The translations under genes and the position numbers were made by a program. A stretch of DNA of 64,000 nucleotides. Origin: Tyto alba. Its lineage: Eukaryota > Chordata > Aves > Strigiformes > Tytonidae. Below the pieces are notes generated by a model that did not search any database, had not been told where the DNA came from, and worked only from the letters and a program-made list of their open reading frames with translations. The stretch covers positions 13,142,752 to 13,206,751 of the forward strand of contig NW_024881301.1 of NCBI RefSeq assembly GCF_018691265.1. Direction: 5' to 3'. Shown piece by piece: positions 22,301 to 35,540 of this stretch (positions are counted from its first letter, which is position 1; each line of letters begins with the position of its first letter).

Positions 22301-25300
22301 CATCACTTCTGGTTCTGATCATTGCCTTGGTTCAAAGGTTTGTCAGCTATTTGCTTCCATTGTGAGCATTTATAGTCATATATGGCAGTCATGGCCCTGT
22401 TACACACAGTGATCTGACACGCTTATACACTTATCTGGCTTGCTGTTCTTGTGTATGTTACATAGAAATTGCCATGTTTCACTCTGTTGGTTTAACAGAC
22501 TGTTAATTATGAAGTTTCTAAGCAGTAGTGCCAGGTAGGAATAAATCTGCCAGACAGTAATGTTGCTGTAGTTCTCCAGTTATAGTGAGTGGGTGACATC
22601 AGGTCAACAGCATTTGTCTGCTGCATTTAGTGAAACCGGGGCTGAATGAAGTATCCTGGAAAGGTATAAATGTACCTGAAGTATTAGTGTTCAGAAATAT
22701 GAAAAAACCCCTCTGAACATTATGCACTGGAAGCTTTAGCACAATCTGATATAATATTACAGTCAGTCCTTTATGGCATTAAAATACTCCTAAGACCTGG
22801 AATCTGACATTTTTTGGCTTCCTCCTCTCCTTGCCTCCTTCCCCTGCCCCTCCTCCCCTCAAAAAAAAAAAAAAAAAAAAAGCTGTAGTTCTCTAATTTA
22901 TGAAACAGCCTCATAAATTACCATGGTGGAGCTAGTTGTCCAACTGCCTGTGACCTGCTGGGTATTTGTTGGAAAAAAAATATGAATTCTAAGAGTTTAA
23001 TGAATCTTAATGTGAATGATTCTCCATCTGAAGGTTTGGACTGGATTGATTATTCCCCAGTTTAAAATATTTCCCTCTTCCATTCCAGGAGTAGTAACGT
23101 TAACCTATTCTTAGGGAACTTGTCACCCAAAATGCAGATAGCAAAGAGTTGGAGAGAAGAGCTGGCAATTCACCCATAATCTCAAAATGTTATTGGTCTC
23201 CGATTACCACATTAAAGGGAAGCCAGGGTCATTCCATGCGTGACTTACTAACCAAGAATGGAGCTAATTTTAACAGAGGACATTAAAAAAATTGTTCAAC
23301 CAATGCTAGTGTTGGTGTTTGTATCCTGTACTGGTTATAACCGGAGTTGTTCAGTGAATGGGAGTTGAGACTGAAAACTGTCTAGTTCCTCTATTTCTCA
23401 AGAAGAGAACATGCTCCACAAACATGTTTTGCGATATTTTTTGTTTTGTGGTGAGTTTTGATACTTGCATAGGCCTCACTTCATCAGTACCAAGCTAGGT
23501 AGGCAAAGTCTTGCTGAGACTGGTCAGTACCATCTTGTGCCTTTGAGAGGGGCAGGTTGGTTGGGGACAGGAGAAGGCAGCGTAATGTCAGCTCTGCACT
23601 CCTAATATTAGGCTAGATCTCCACTGTATTGCAATGTTCCTAACACTGTCATCCTTGAGAGAGTGAAGACAGGAGCTGTTCAGCTGTCATCTGCTTCTGT
23701 CTACAAGGAGTTTGCAGACCCTCAGGATTTCTTTAACCTAGCTTAAAGGATAGGGGTGGTGTCCTGTGTTCCTGAGGTTTGAAGAGACCCTCAGACTCTT
23801 AGGACTGTATGGGAGTTGTCGTGTATGAGGATGAATGTGTAAGCTGTGAAACTTGTGATGTTCATGCAGCTGCTTTGAGTTTGTGTTTGAGAGTCTCTGA
23901 CTCATGTAAGCCATCTGAATTGCATGTTTTCAGTACGTCCATTTTACTGTTAAGAGTTAGAAAAATACACACACACCATTGCCCAAGGTCAGAATTATCT
24001 GTGAACATACAGCCTAGAGCTGTACAGCACAGGAGACCAAACCTATACCTCATAACCAACATAATGGGAAGGATGTTTATCAGCCGTAATCTTGCTTTTG
24101 TCTTTAATTTTTATCCTAGTTCATTTAGTTTCAGCTGCTGAGAGACATGCATTTATAATGTTTTAAACTGGGAGTGATGGCTGAGAAGCAATCCATCCAA
24201 AATGAGGACAGTGCATCTAGGGACACTGAGTCTCCAGACTTGCTCTCTTGAGATGAAAGATGTACCATTCACTTCAATGCATCTCTTTGCTCAGGTAAAG
24301 CTGCCCTGTGCAAATAATAGCAAAAGGATGTCATCTTCCAAATGACCAACAGAAATGGGGCGATAATGCTCTGCTGGCTTCTCTTATTTTAAAATACGAA
24401 CTCATCAGACTGAGCAGTCCTTTTCTTTTTCTCATCCATTTCATCTCACCTCTCTTCAGCCCCTGGAAGGAGACACAACACTGAAATCAAGACAGGGTAT
24501 TGTGAGAAACTATGTTCCTTGTATGGGGCAGCTGAAGAAGTCTAGCATCTGATAGTAATTGATTAGTAAATTAAATTTTAACAACCTAGAGGCTGCATAG
24601 AGTCCAGTCCTGCTCCCCTCATATAAATCATTCAGATTTGCAAATATGAAACACATGTTTTCTGTCTGACCTTGTCTTTTATGGAGCAGTGGAGATTGCA
24701 AACGCAGATGCTCAGGATTGTCTGCTTTCTTGGCCGCCGAGGCCATAAATGGCAGCTTTGCTCTCAGAGCGCCCGTTACGTCGAAGTTGCTTTGCGAACT
24801 GGAGAACAGATACGGCAACAGGCAATAAAGCTGCGCTGGATCCTGTTTAAACAGCTTTGCTCCCTTCAGGCCTTGTTCACCTAGGGCAAGACTGTGACCT
24901 CTGATCGCAGGCCTAGTCCCTCTCCATTCCCTTGCCTGGAAGGGCTGAGGACACCAGCTGCCCCCATAACGTGGCTGACAGCAGAAGGCAGTCAGTCACC
25001 TTCCATCTCTGCCGGCATCAAAGTGCAGGTTTTGCCTGTTTCCTAGCTGATCTGGCTTAAACCCAGCAGCCTCGGGGCACTCTGGCTCAACCAATCCATT
25101 ATGGCTTTCCCCAGGCTTGTTCCCTGTACCTACAAGATCCAACACTGACTTGGGCACTGCCAATGCTGCTTACTCTTTTCCCAGAGGTGTTTAATGAACC
25201 TGCAAAGTCAGTTTTCCCCTGGAGGGCTGAAGCTTGTGTGCTGTTATGCCCCCGGAGGAAGCTGGGGCTCTGTTACGTACTGTTTCTTCCCCCTTTCTCA

Positions 25301-28300
25301 TCAGAAGGGCATGTCCCAGTCTGACACCTAATTTTTAGCCCTGTTATTCTGGAGCTGAAGAGGAGACGGTATGTTTAAAGCCTCAGATCTGCTCTGACTG
25401 TAGTCAGTGGGAATTTTCCTATGTAGGTGCTAAGTATTATTCAGTGTAAGCAAAACTTGGCCCATTAGTTTTAACTTTATTTTCCATTATAAATCAAATC
25501 CTCTCTCTAAATTTTGCCTGCAATCTTTCCTTCTAGAGAAGAATTTGCTGTAGCTATAATGCTGCCATGAAGTATTCCGGCCACAAGAGCTTGGAAATAG
25601 TTTTCTTCCTTTCTAGAAGTCCTGTTTCTTAGGGATTCTGACTGGGTCTAAGACAACTGAATGCGATTTATTGATCTATTTCGACCTGGAGAGTAGTGTT
25701 GCTGGTGGTTGAGAGAGCAAATGGATTCGATCCTGAGGCCAACAGCTTGGTAGGCAGAGGGGTTAACAAAGCATTTAATGCTCTCCAGAACTTAATAGCA
25801 CAGCTAGGAAAATTTAGGTCCTGAGCTTGTACTTGCTTACACCAAAATAAAGCAAGCCCCAACGTCAGGGGAAGCTGGGAAGTGCCTTCCCTCTGGTGTC
25901 TTACAGCACTAGGAAGGAGCACTGTGGGACTGACCCTCAAGGAAAGGACAGAAGACCAGCCTATCCTCAGTCACATTGTCTCATCAGTGTGTTGGTGATA
26001 TGTAACACCCTGTGCTGGAGGCTAGGAGAGAAAATAGAGGCAGTGGGGATGAAGGAAGCAAGAACCAGCGAACTGAAAATGTGCAGAGGCCAAAGACTGC
26101 TGTATCATTTCAACCTTTTGCTTTGAGGAGACAACGTTCTCAAATAACCACCGAGGACTCCTATTGCCCCCTGTCCACACCTGTGAATGGGATGGGGGAG
26201 TAAGGATGCATCACTAGGGTGAAACAGTCAGTACCGAGGCTCTAGCACTGACATCGTGTGTGGTTTGGGTGTTTTACAGTGACCTAGCTCTAGCCTGGAC
26301 CTGTGGATCTTCTGTACTTCTCCATGCCTGACCTTGTCATACCTCCTCCACAGAGAGAAAAGGGCTGAAGGCAAAAAAAAATCTGGTCCCTTGGACTGAA
26401 TTGCCTGTAAGTGATTATAGCACATTAAATGTGTACCTATAGTGCACCCTCTGCATTAGTTTCGTGCGAGAGGGATTCAGTTCGTGTGCTATGAAACCAC
26501 TCCATAACACAAATCAGAGTTTGGTAACAGGGAGATGCTTGGGAAGCTGCCCCCAGTCCTGCGCTTCAGATCCAAATTACAATGCTAGTGTTGTGGACAC
26601 ACCAGTAACAGGAAAAATAGACATTTAAATTTTACTGCAAAGAGGAGTCCCAAGAGATCCCTGTGATATCTTTGCACTTAGCAACACTCAACAAGATTTT
26701 GTTATAAAAGTATTTCATAGCCATATAGTATCTGGAGAATTGTTTTGAGGTGGGAGGGAATCCTTTAAAGCACTTTGATTTAGTTGCGTGAAAGAGTTTA
26801 CTCGTGCGACTAGTGGTACAGTGTGCAGTTAAGCATTGCTTTGGATGTTCACAGATCATCTTAAATCTTAGTTACAATACCGACCTTTAAATCTTACTGA
26901 TTACATGAGGCATGTGAAGCTGCTTTTGTGCAGACTGCTGTCAGCAGGCTTATACTCTTTCATTGCCTTCTTTCTTGTCCAGGATGTTCAGTATCTTTTG
27001 TGTGTGTAGCTATGGATTTTTATTATTATTTTTAAAGGCTAGAGCTCTCATTTCCAAGCTGATGGAGTCCTTACCAAGGTTAAATGAGACTTTTGAGTAG
27101 TCAAGAATATGGTGAAAGTGGAAATTAAGTTTTCACCTACTAAAAGTTTTTATTGTCAATTTTTTAACATAATATCCCTACACTAGCCACTTAATAGAAG
27201 TATATTCTAATATCGTGAATGTATCTTGTAATGGAAGAAGCCATTTCCACTCATTGTAGAAACATCTTCAGACTATGCAGTCATTTCTATTAGAGAACTA
27301 CAGTGTCTATAGATAGTAATTTTACATAGGAAGCTAAATTGTACTTTATTCTCCAGAGTAAAAGGCTTATTTTATTTGAGACAGTGTTTTTTATCACTTG
27401 TTTTAGGCTTTTAAACCTGGAGATGTTAAGTCATTAATGCCTGTTATTGTAAAAATTAAAAGCTAAGGTTTCTGCATGTTACTGTCTGGATGTGGTTTGT
27501 AGTTCTGCTTCAATTTAAAGTAATAGCACTAGATTTTTTTTTTTTTTTTTTTTTTCTGTTTTCCTCTGAGGGAAGAAGTGTTAACATTCGTTATGATGTG
27601 ACCAAGAACACAGCAGCGCTCTTTAGTGAAGTTCTAATTTGCAATGACATTTGCAACCAAGTGATATTTTATCCTATATTGTACATAGCCACCAGGCTCA
27701 TGAAAACAGACTTGCAGCCCATCAGTTCTGAGCAGTTCCCCAGCCTCTTGCTGTTGCACAGGCTGGCTTCATCACCCTGGTTCAACTGACTCCTTTTAAT
27801 CTAAGCATCATATTATTTTATTCAGCAAGGAATCCCTTTCTTGCAGCTGCAATGCCTCCTGTTAAACTTGAGGCCAGCTGGAAAGTTGGCCGTTGTGCTT
27901 GCTTGGCTCAAGGCTGCACTGAGCTTGTCTGTGTCTGGTTGTGAAGGTGTCATGGCTCTCTCCAGCTGAACCATCCTGGGGAGAGGACATGTCACCTTGC
28001 ATGGCACAGCTCAGGAGCTGTTTATGTGCACTAACTGCCCGGGAAGAAGGGGAACAAGTCTGTCTCTGGTATGATGGGATATTTTTGAACCTTGCCTTTG
28101 TGCAGGGTCCTTGTTACTGCTTTGTGGCCACCAGAAGCTGTGGGGCTGGGGCAGAGATGGCTATACACGGGTTTGCGGAGTTGACCCTGACGACTGAATC
28201 TTTTATGTGAAGAATAAGTGATCTGTGTGTCTCTGTGATATCTACAACTTTTGGAAAAGGTGACAAATGTGTGACTGTCAGCCTTCACTCTTTCAGTGCA

Positions 28301-31300
28301 TTGCCTGGATCTTGATTTGCTGGTATAGGTAGAACCAACTGTTTGCTAACTGCCTTGCACTGCTGACACAAGTCACTGGATCAGGGGGACTGCTCTAAAA
28401 GTCTCGTGTTTGGGATTCTCCTAATACAAGAGACCAGCTACCAAGTAAACTAGTCCAGCCACTATTTTCTTAAGTATTCCCTAAACAATCTCCTTTCAGG
28501 GAACATTAGAATTTTTTTTTTTTTTTTTTTTAAATCACAAATAACTTAAAGTTCTGCTTTTGCTGTGAAAAAATATCATACTATAAACCTGCTTCTGTAA
28601 TGAATCTATACATTATATGTATGCAATACATATGAACATATGTAATATATACAAATATGTGCATTGCATTAGCAGATACAGCAATTATTTAATGCATCAT
28701 CCCTCAGATATGCTGCAAGATGCCACATCATGCACATAAGCTATAAATGTGTTTTCCTAAGGTGCACCGTATGGCTGTGAATCTCCATGTTATTGTCTGG
28801 TGGCTACGTTCAGTATCTAATGGGAGAGACTGCATGGTTTCAGACTTGGCTACAAATGAGACTATATGGAGAGGGACTTCACTGCTCAAAGCTACCATAT
28901 TGCTGTCTTTCTTCTTAATTAAGACTGCTGTTAACACTTCTTCCCTCAAGAGCGAGACTTAAATGTGCAGTGCCAGCCCCCCTCTCTCCCCACCTCCGAT
29001 TGATCTGAGAGCACAAAGTTCCTACACCAAATTTTGTAGTTTTCTTCTGTAAGGACCTTGAGGCTAGCAAGTTGCTTATGACCACAGCTGAACTGGGATC
29101 AGCCACCCTCCTGTGACAGCAGCAAATTCCACTAGCCATCCAAAGCTCTTCTCTCTATGTTGCGTAATCATTCATATATCTGAATTTATATGTAATGTTC
29201 CCTTTTCATTCCAGCCCCTGGGGAATTAAGGAGTTAACTTTTATTTAATGTCACCCCAATTGTCTGAAAATTCTTTGAGCATGAACTGGGGAGTCCCTGG
29301 GAGAGGACTGGAAGTCCTCCAAACTTATAAGACCTGCAGACTTTAGAGAACTGTTGCATGCAGTTTTTCAGTGTGGATTTCTTTGCCAGATCAGCTCTGA
29401 AACAGATTAGAGATCATTGTGATGAAAGCTGAAGAAGGCTGAATGCTAAAGAAAACATAACAGCTGCTGGAATGTGCAAATGTGGGGTCAAAGCTGTACA
29501 TGACTGAGAGAGATCTGAAAAATAGAAGTTTATGGGCTGCGACCCACTGAAATTGTATAAATTACAGGACTGTACAATGTAACTTCTTCAGATCAGCTTG
29601 TGTATAGGACATCAAAAACTAGGTCGCCTTACAACCTTGTCAAATGTACATGCAATTGTTGCCTTTCAGGTACTGTTTTGTGCCATTGCCTTCTGATCCT
29701 ACCTGATACCTGGCTTCCATCCTTCCTTTGCTTTTCCTTCTGGGTGTGCATCTGTCTAGTGTTCCCACGGATTTGTGTATTTCAGAGAAAGGCCTGGCTG
29801 GTGCTTGAATCACTTTCCTTCTGTTTTCATTACATGACAATGCCAGCCACTTCATAGAGGCATTGGACTGACCTGTTCAGGTGGCTTTAGCTATGACTAC
29901 CTCTACTATTTCACATTCACGTAAGTCTTACTGATCTGTTTTTTTTACTCAGAGCATGGCAGCTGCAAATAAGCAAAGTATTTGGTAGTGGTAAGCACAG
30001 AGAGACTCAGCCATACAAGCTTGTTGGCTCTGGAAGTAAGCCTGGAAGTTAAGTAAACCAGGGGAATGGGCAGCTCCCTCAGCTAGCCCTGGAAAAGCGC
30101 TTGGACAAAAAGATCTGGGCTTCTCTTCTCACTTGCAGCCTTTTTGTTAAGCTCCTAGCAATCCCCGGAGTGGGTTCCAGCTCAGCTGGATGTTCTCTTT
30201 ATGATTTCTGGGATTCAATTAAAAATAAACACATCATCCAGCAACGTCTACTTCTCCTGCGGCTATCTTATTCCTCTTTTGGGGAGTTGCCTATCTCCAG
30301 GATGCTGAAGGGGTATCTGCTTTTTCCCTGTTTATTGCAATACATCCATAAATAATATCTTTCACTCTCTAACTTACATTTAATTCTTCTATCAAGGTTA
30401 TTTCAAAAGAGTTAGCAAGCACAAGTAAAATCCATATCCCCTCTTCCCTCTGTTCTTCTATAAGATCTCCTGCTCATTCAATTACAAGGGTTGATCCCTG
30501 GGAGCTTGGAGAGACTGTGTCTGTCTCCCAGCAAGAGCCAGACAGCTTTACCTAAGCAGGGATCTGCTTACCTTGTAATTTTACCTTGTCATTTTACTTG
30601 TAACTCAGCAGCTTGGAGGTCATTTCTGCCTTATGTTACTGAAGAACCAGAGCAAAAAGCATGTGTTTTGAATGACTCACATAACCTACATTTTCTGTAA
30701 ACTTTAATTATTTTCTGTGTGGCGTTTGCCTCATGCGATGAAATCACTGCTTTCCTGGTGCAATTTCTTTATCCCACTGGTGCAAAGCTGTAAAGACAAT
30801 CTAACCTTCAACGACTGAGGCTCAGCCACTGCTGCAACACATGGTATTTATAATCCTACTGCTTGATTAGGTGCTGAATGGTGTCTGGAGAAGCATATGT
30901 GATAATTCAGTTAACTTGAGTGGCTCTGTTTGAAAAAAGATAAAAAACTAACTAAATTAAAAAAACCCCTGAGAAATAATGTCATGGACCTGTTCTCTAA
31001 AACTCACTTCTGTTCTGGGGCTTGGACCTCTGTTAGATACTTTAAGTAAGCAAACTTCAAGCTTTTAAATAGTAAGTTGAGCATTGGTGCCATAAAAGCC
31101 TCCAAAGAGTTTTTTTAGGAGTCTTGATCTTGCATTTAACAGGCACTGCTGACACTGAAGATGCAAAGAGAGAAGACAATTCGTGGTGAGCTATGCAGTT
31201 ATGTTAGCTAGGCAGTTATACTTCATTCAACCTCCATAAAACTCGGTGTCTATTCCGAGGAGGCTCACGCGTTTCTTGTAGTAATGCTGTGTCGCATGTG

Positions 31301-32317
31301 TTGGCTAAACATTTGGATGAGGATCACCTCAGGCCCAGGAGGGCCGATGCTTTGCAGTACCGTGGCAGTGCTAAGGGCTGGCTGGAGCCCGGAGGAACCT
31401 CCTGGAAGAAAGGGCAAGGCAATTCCCATCCTGCCAGCTTCCTCGCCGCCTCCCCGCTCGCCCGCCCACGCCGTCATGTCTAGACTGCCGCCCTGCTCAG
31501 GGCAAGGACTTTGAGATCAGCCCTTTCAAGTCAAGGAAAGCTCCTGTCAAGGGAATTTTGCCTCAGAGATGAATGTGGGCTTAAGCATTCAGTGGGTTTA
31601 TAAGCAGTTTGCATCCCTAGGCTCTCCATCCCGGCATTTTACCGGCTTGGGGCCCCGAGCAGGTCAGTGCTTTGGGACGTTATTGCTACCGTCTGGCAGC
31701 TCGACAACTTGTGTCTCATGAAGAAATTTCTCTGCTGGTTTTGTTCTGACTGGGGTGAGACACACAGCTCTAAAGAGTTTTATGGGACAGGAATGCCATA
31801 AAAAGTTGAAAGCCAAAAATAACTTTTTCCCCCCTCCTTCTTTTCACCTCCTACCCTTCAAGCCAATATTCACTCAGGGCATGGAAATGAAGGGAGAGGC
31901 ATGGGAAGACTGTCAGAAAGAGGAGTGGCTGTAAAACTTTGGGGGGGCGTACTACAGCATCTGATTTGGTTGCTGAGTTCTGAAGAATTTCATCCGTAAT
32001 AAAGCTTTACCCAAACGTTGTGTCTGACAGAACTGTAACTCCTGTTGAAAACCACTCTCAACCATTTTATCAGTTGTAATCAGCACCTGGACAGATTTAA
32101 GAAGTAATAGCTACATCCTAAATGCAACCAGCACTCTCAGCAGGAATAAAGTTTGAATAAATAACACTTCCCCAGGAGATGGAGCAAGAAGATAGTGTGT
32201 TGAAGATGTCTTTAAAAACAGAGTCTGACACAGTCGGGTAGAGAGAAATTAAGCAGAATACTTTCACAGCAAGATGCTGTACTCAGGGCACAACACGGGA
32301 CCCAGAAGCAATGACCA
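19376..32317. other. Long intergenic interval, no gene recognised
   Basis: About 13 kb of AT-rich to neutral DNA. It holds homopolymer tracts (A about 22861-22881, T about 27534-27555 and 28510-28530), an AT-rich inverted repeat (28627-28644), a CpG-enriched patch near 24690-24840 and a small GC-rich patch near 31430-31500. All open frames are short and resemble no known family. Regulatory elements for the flanking genes may lie here but cannot be called without alignment. Confidence 0.6.
28627..28644. repeat. AT-rich inverted repeat
   Basis: TACATATG and CATATGTA are perfect 8-bp inverted arms separated by AA, within a stretch of alternating AT-rich sequence. Confidence 0.7.
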
Positions 32318-32650
32318 CAGGGTTCATTTGGGTTGGGAGGGACCTCTGGGGGTCCTGGGGGCAGCCCCTCTCCAGGCAGGACCAGGCTCGTAGCTGCATC
32401 AGCTTGCTCGGGGCTGCCTGACTGAGCCTTGAATGTCTCTAAGGACAGAGATCTCACAAGTGTTCTGCACCCCTCATGGTGGAAAAAAAAGAAATTCTCC
32501 TATCTAATGGGAATCTCCTGTGTTGCAACTTGTGTCTGCTGCCTCTTGTCCTGTCACAGTGCACCTTGGAGAACAGTCTGGCTCCATTCTCTCTACAGCC
32601 ACTTACTAGGTAGTTGAAGATGGCAGCTAGCTCTCCCTTTAACCACCCCC
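32318..32650 (-). mobile_element. CR1 LINE 3' fragment
   Basis: The + strand reads the reverse of CR1 3'-end sequence: GGTTGGGAGGGACCTCTGGG, then a degraded 'later text' including CTCCTGTGTTGCAACTTGTG and GCCTCTTGTCCTGTCAC. Parts are diverged. It is 5'-truncated, as nearly all CR1 copies are. Confidence 0.8.
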
Positions 32651-35063
32651 GGTCTCTCTGCCTATTCTTACTTGTTTCCTAAGACTGCTCAATGTTTCAT
32701 ACTGCTTCCAGAGACTAGATCTGGGGTCAGGAAACAGCATTAAATGTAGGTTTGTCCCACAATCTGGATCCCAGTGAGCAGCCTGGAGTGTGCCAGAAAT
32801 GGAAGAAGAGTGTATGGGAGGAGGGATGTCATGGGGAGAGTGGGGAAGACTCCTTTTTTAGACCTTTGGGTTGATCAGAGTAAACATTTCCTATGGCTTG
32901 GAATTGAATGGCAATTGAATCTTGATAGTAACCGTCTGGAAACTCGTGTTAGTGATTGCTGCTGGAAGGGGTCAGCTTTTATGCTTTATAGCGTTCTTAA
33001 TAGGTGAAGTGCAGTTATGTCTCATAGGCACCCTTTTTGTAGAGTTCTGATTTTTTTTTTCCTGGTGTGGTTGTTTCTCAGGAAGTGTGCATGATGGTGG
33101 ACCAGGTGTAACAGTGTACCAGTAGAAACAGCGTAGTGACTGACTACAGTGGCTCAATGTGGCTTTCGATCCCTTTTTTAGCTCTTTCTCTGAAGCTGTG
33201 TTCATTGCAGAAGGTGGCCCTGTGGAGAGGGTGTGGGCTTGTGCAACAGGTACTGGGAGTTTAGCTCCACTTGTTTGCTGGTTGGTGACTGTGAGAGAGA
33301 GTGGAGATCTAGGGGTACTTTCCAGAACCAGAAATCATCAGATGCTTGCACCATGGTTCAGAGTTCAGTTCCTATTCCACTGGCTGAAAGAGTCTACTTA
33401 AAAAAGAAGAAATCTTGAATTGTACTATTCTTGACATTTGAACTACTCCTCTTCTGGTTTTGCATGAATGAGTGATATAAGTCACAGTTGCTTTGGGAAT
33501 CCATGCTTCAGACTTTTTGCCTTCTGCAGGTCTAACTTCTCAATCTGACTATTCCATTAAACATATACATTGAATGAAGCTATAAACACCTGCAAATAAA
33601 TGTCTTAATTGTTATGTCAACAACATAATCATGTATGGCTTTTTAAATGGCATGAAGGACCAACTCTTCTACCAAATGGCTTGGAATCGAACTGTACAAA
33701 TGAAAAGCTTCTTGCCAAGTCTTGCTTAAATGTAGCACACTTATTTTTATTACAAAAAAATAGGAGTGAATTGCCAAGGTTTATTTTTCCTTCCTTAGGT
33801 GATGTCATTAAACTATGCTGACAGCGGTAGTAGGAGAAGGGGAACCCATGTCCCCATTTAGCAGCCTGTGTCTGGTAGTGTCTGCCTGTCTGAAAGTCAG
33901 ATGCACCTGGGCAGAGGTCTGCTTTCTGTCAGTCTTGCTGTCTTTGTGACGGTGATGTTGGCTGCCACAGCAAAGCTATACACTGTGCTTTCATCCATAG
34001 CATCTGTAGGGTTAAGAAAGGGCAGGTGGAGTGCAGAGTCCTTGTCAGCTGTGTGTACGTGCAGCTGCTTTTGTTACCTCCAGTAGTGGCCCCTAATCTC
34101 ACCCAATCTACAGCTCTTGCCCCTCCAATTTTCTCTTTAATGCTGCCTCTTCTTTTGTGGGTCTTCTATGAGTTAGGGCTTATACATGCAAAAATATGGC
34201 GGTTGACTGGATTCAACAACGGTCCATTGGAAACAGGTTTTTGAAAGTCAGAAACTAGAGTGTTGGCTCGGGCTGACTCACAGTGTCTGATTCTTGGTGA
34301 AATGCAGCCAAACTATGCCGTTGATTAGGAACAACAGTCCTTGATCTATTTTGATCCATCTTGATAGGTTTCATAAGTATAGGTTGGGAAAACTGATGAG
34401 GGGGAAAAAAAAAAAAAAGCTTCAGTTCATAGTCAGCAGCAAGATGCAGTGTACTGAGATCTGGCTAACCTCTCTGCTTTGTGGACCTTCCAGATGAATT
34501 TGTAATAGCAAAGGAGGAATTTTTTTGGAAATAGGTGTTGCCAGCTGAAACAGAAAACACATTTCTGTAAACACCAGTGGTTGCATTTGATTTTTTTCTC
34601 AGAAGTAAAACTGATCATTTTTCTTTAACAATCCCTCATGTCTAGTCACCCTTGCATCATTTTTCCATATTACCTGTTGCCATAGTATCCAAGTAATGAT
34701 GCCAACATGATTTGAGATGAGTGAAATCACACGTTGCTGTGTGTTTACCTTTAACTTGGCCAATGAGAATATAACAGAAAGCTGCACCAGATGTCTAAAA
34801 CTAGCAGGGCTAAGAACTATATTTGTCTGAGGCTATCCACATACACAACATTAGGTCTATCCTTTAGCTCCCTCACTTAGTAGTTGGGCTCCTTGCATGG
34901 TCAGGGGAGAGAGATGCCCCATTTCAGTGCACGTATGAGCTGGCAGCCTGTGTTGCCCTCAGCCATATAGGGAGCATGAACATAAGTGTAAAATCACTTT
35001 TCTTCTTTCCTCAGCACACATTTGAGTGGGTTTTTTGGTTTGTGGGTTGTTTTTTTCTTTTTC

Positions 35064-35097
<34 letters not shown>

Positions 35098-35516
35098 CCT
35101 TGTTTTCATAGCCTTACTAGAACTTCTTGTTCTAAAGGAAGAAAAAAAATAGTGTGGTCTTATGAAAAATATTCAGTAACATAATTTTCTTTTCTGAATG
35201 CCTTATCTTACTGTTTTTCTTATGAATATTCTGCCTTGGAGATGATCCATATTCCTTAAAATAATTTATCTGCAAGCAAACACATAGACTGCATGCAGGT
35301 TGAGGGAGGGAGGAAGGTTTTGTCCTTGTGGCCTCTAGGGACATGCAGAGGGGATGAAAATGTTCCCTTCTGTGTTGTCCTCAGGGCAGTGTGCTCCCTT
35401 GTGCTAGAGACATGGGCTCTCACTGATGAACTTCCCCACCTGTTGCTATGTGTAGTTATGATCTGTGCTGCTGCAGAATGACAAAAGCTTCTCTTCAACA
35501 AGTGACTGGCAGAATA

Positions 35517-35540
35517 TGTGTGTGTGTGTGTGTGTGTGTG
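35517..35540 (+). repeat. (TG)12 microsatellite
   Basis: Twelve uninterrupted TG units. Confidence 0.9.

Noticed and set aside
35070..35100. Poly-T tracts (here and near 40.0 kb) as tails of processed pseudogenes
   Set aside because: No cDNA-like body or target-site duplication is recognisable next to either tract.
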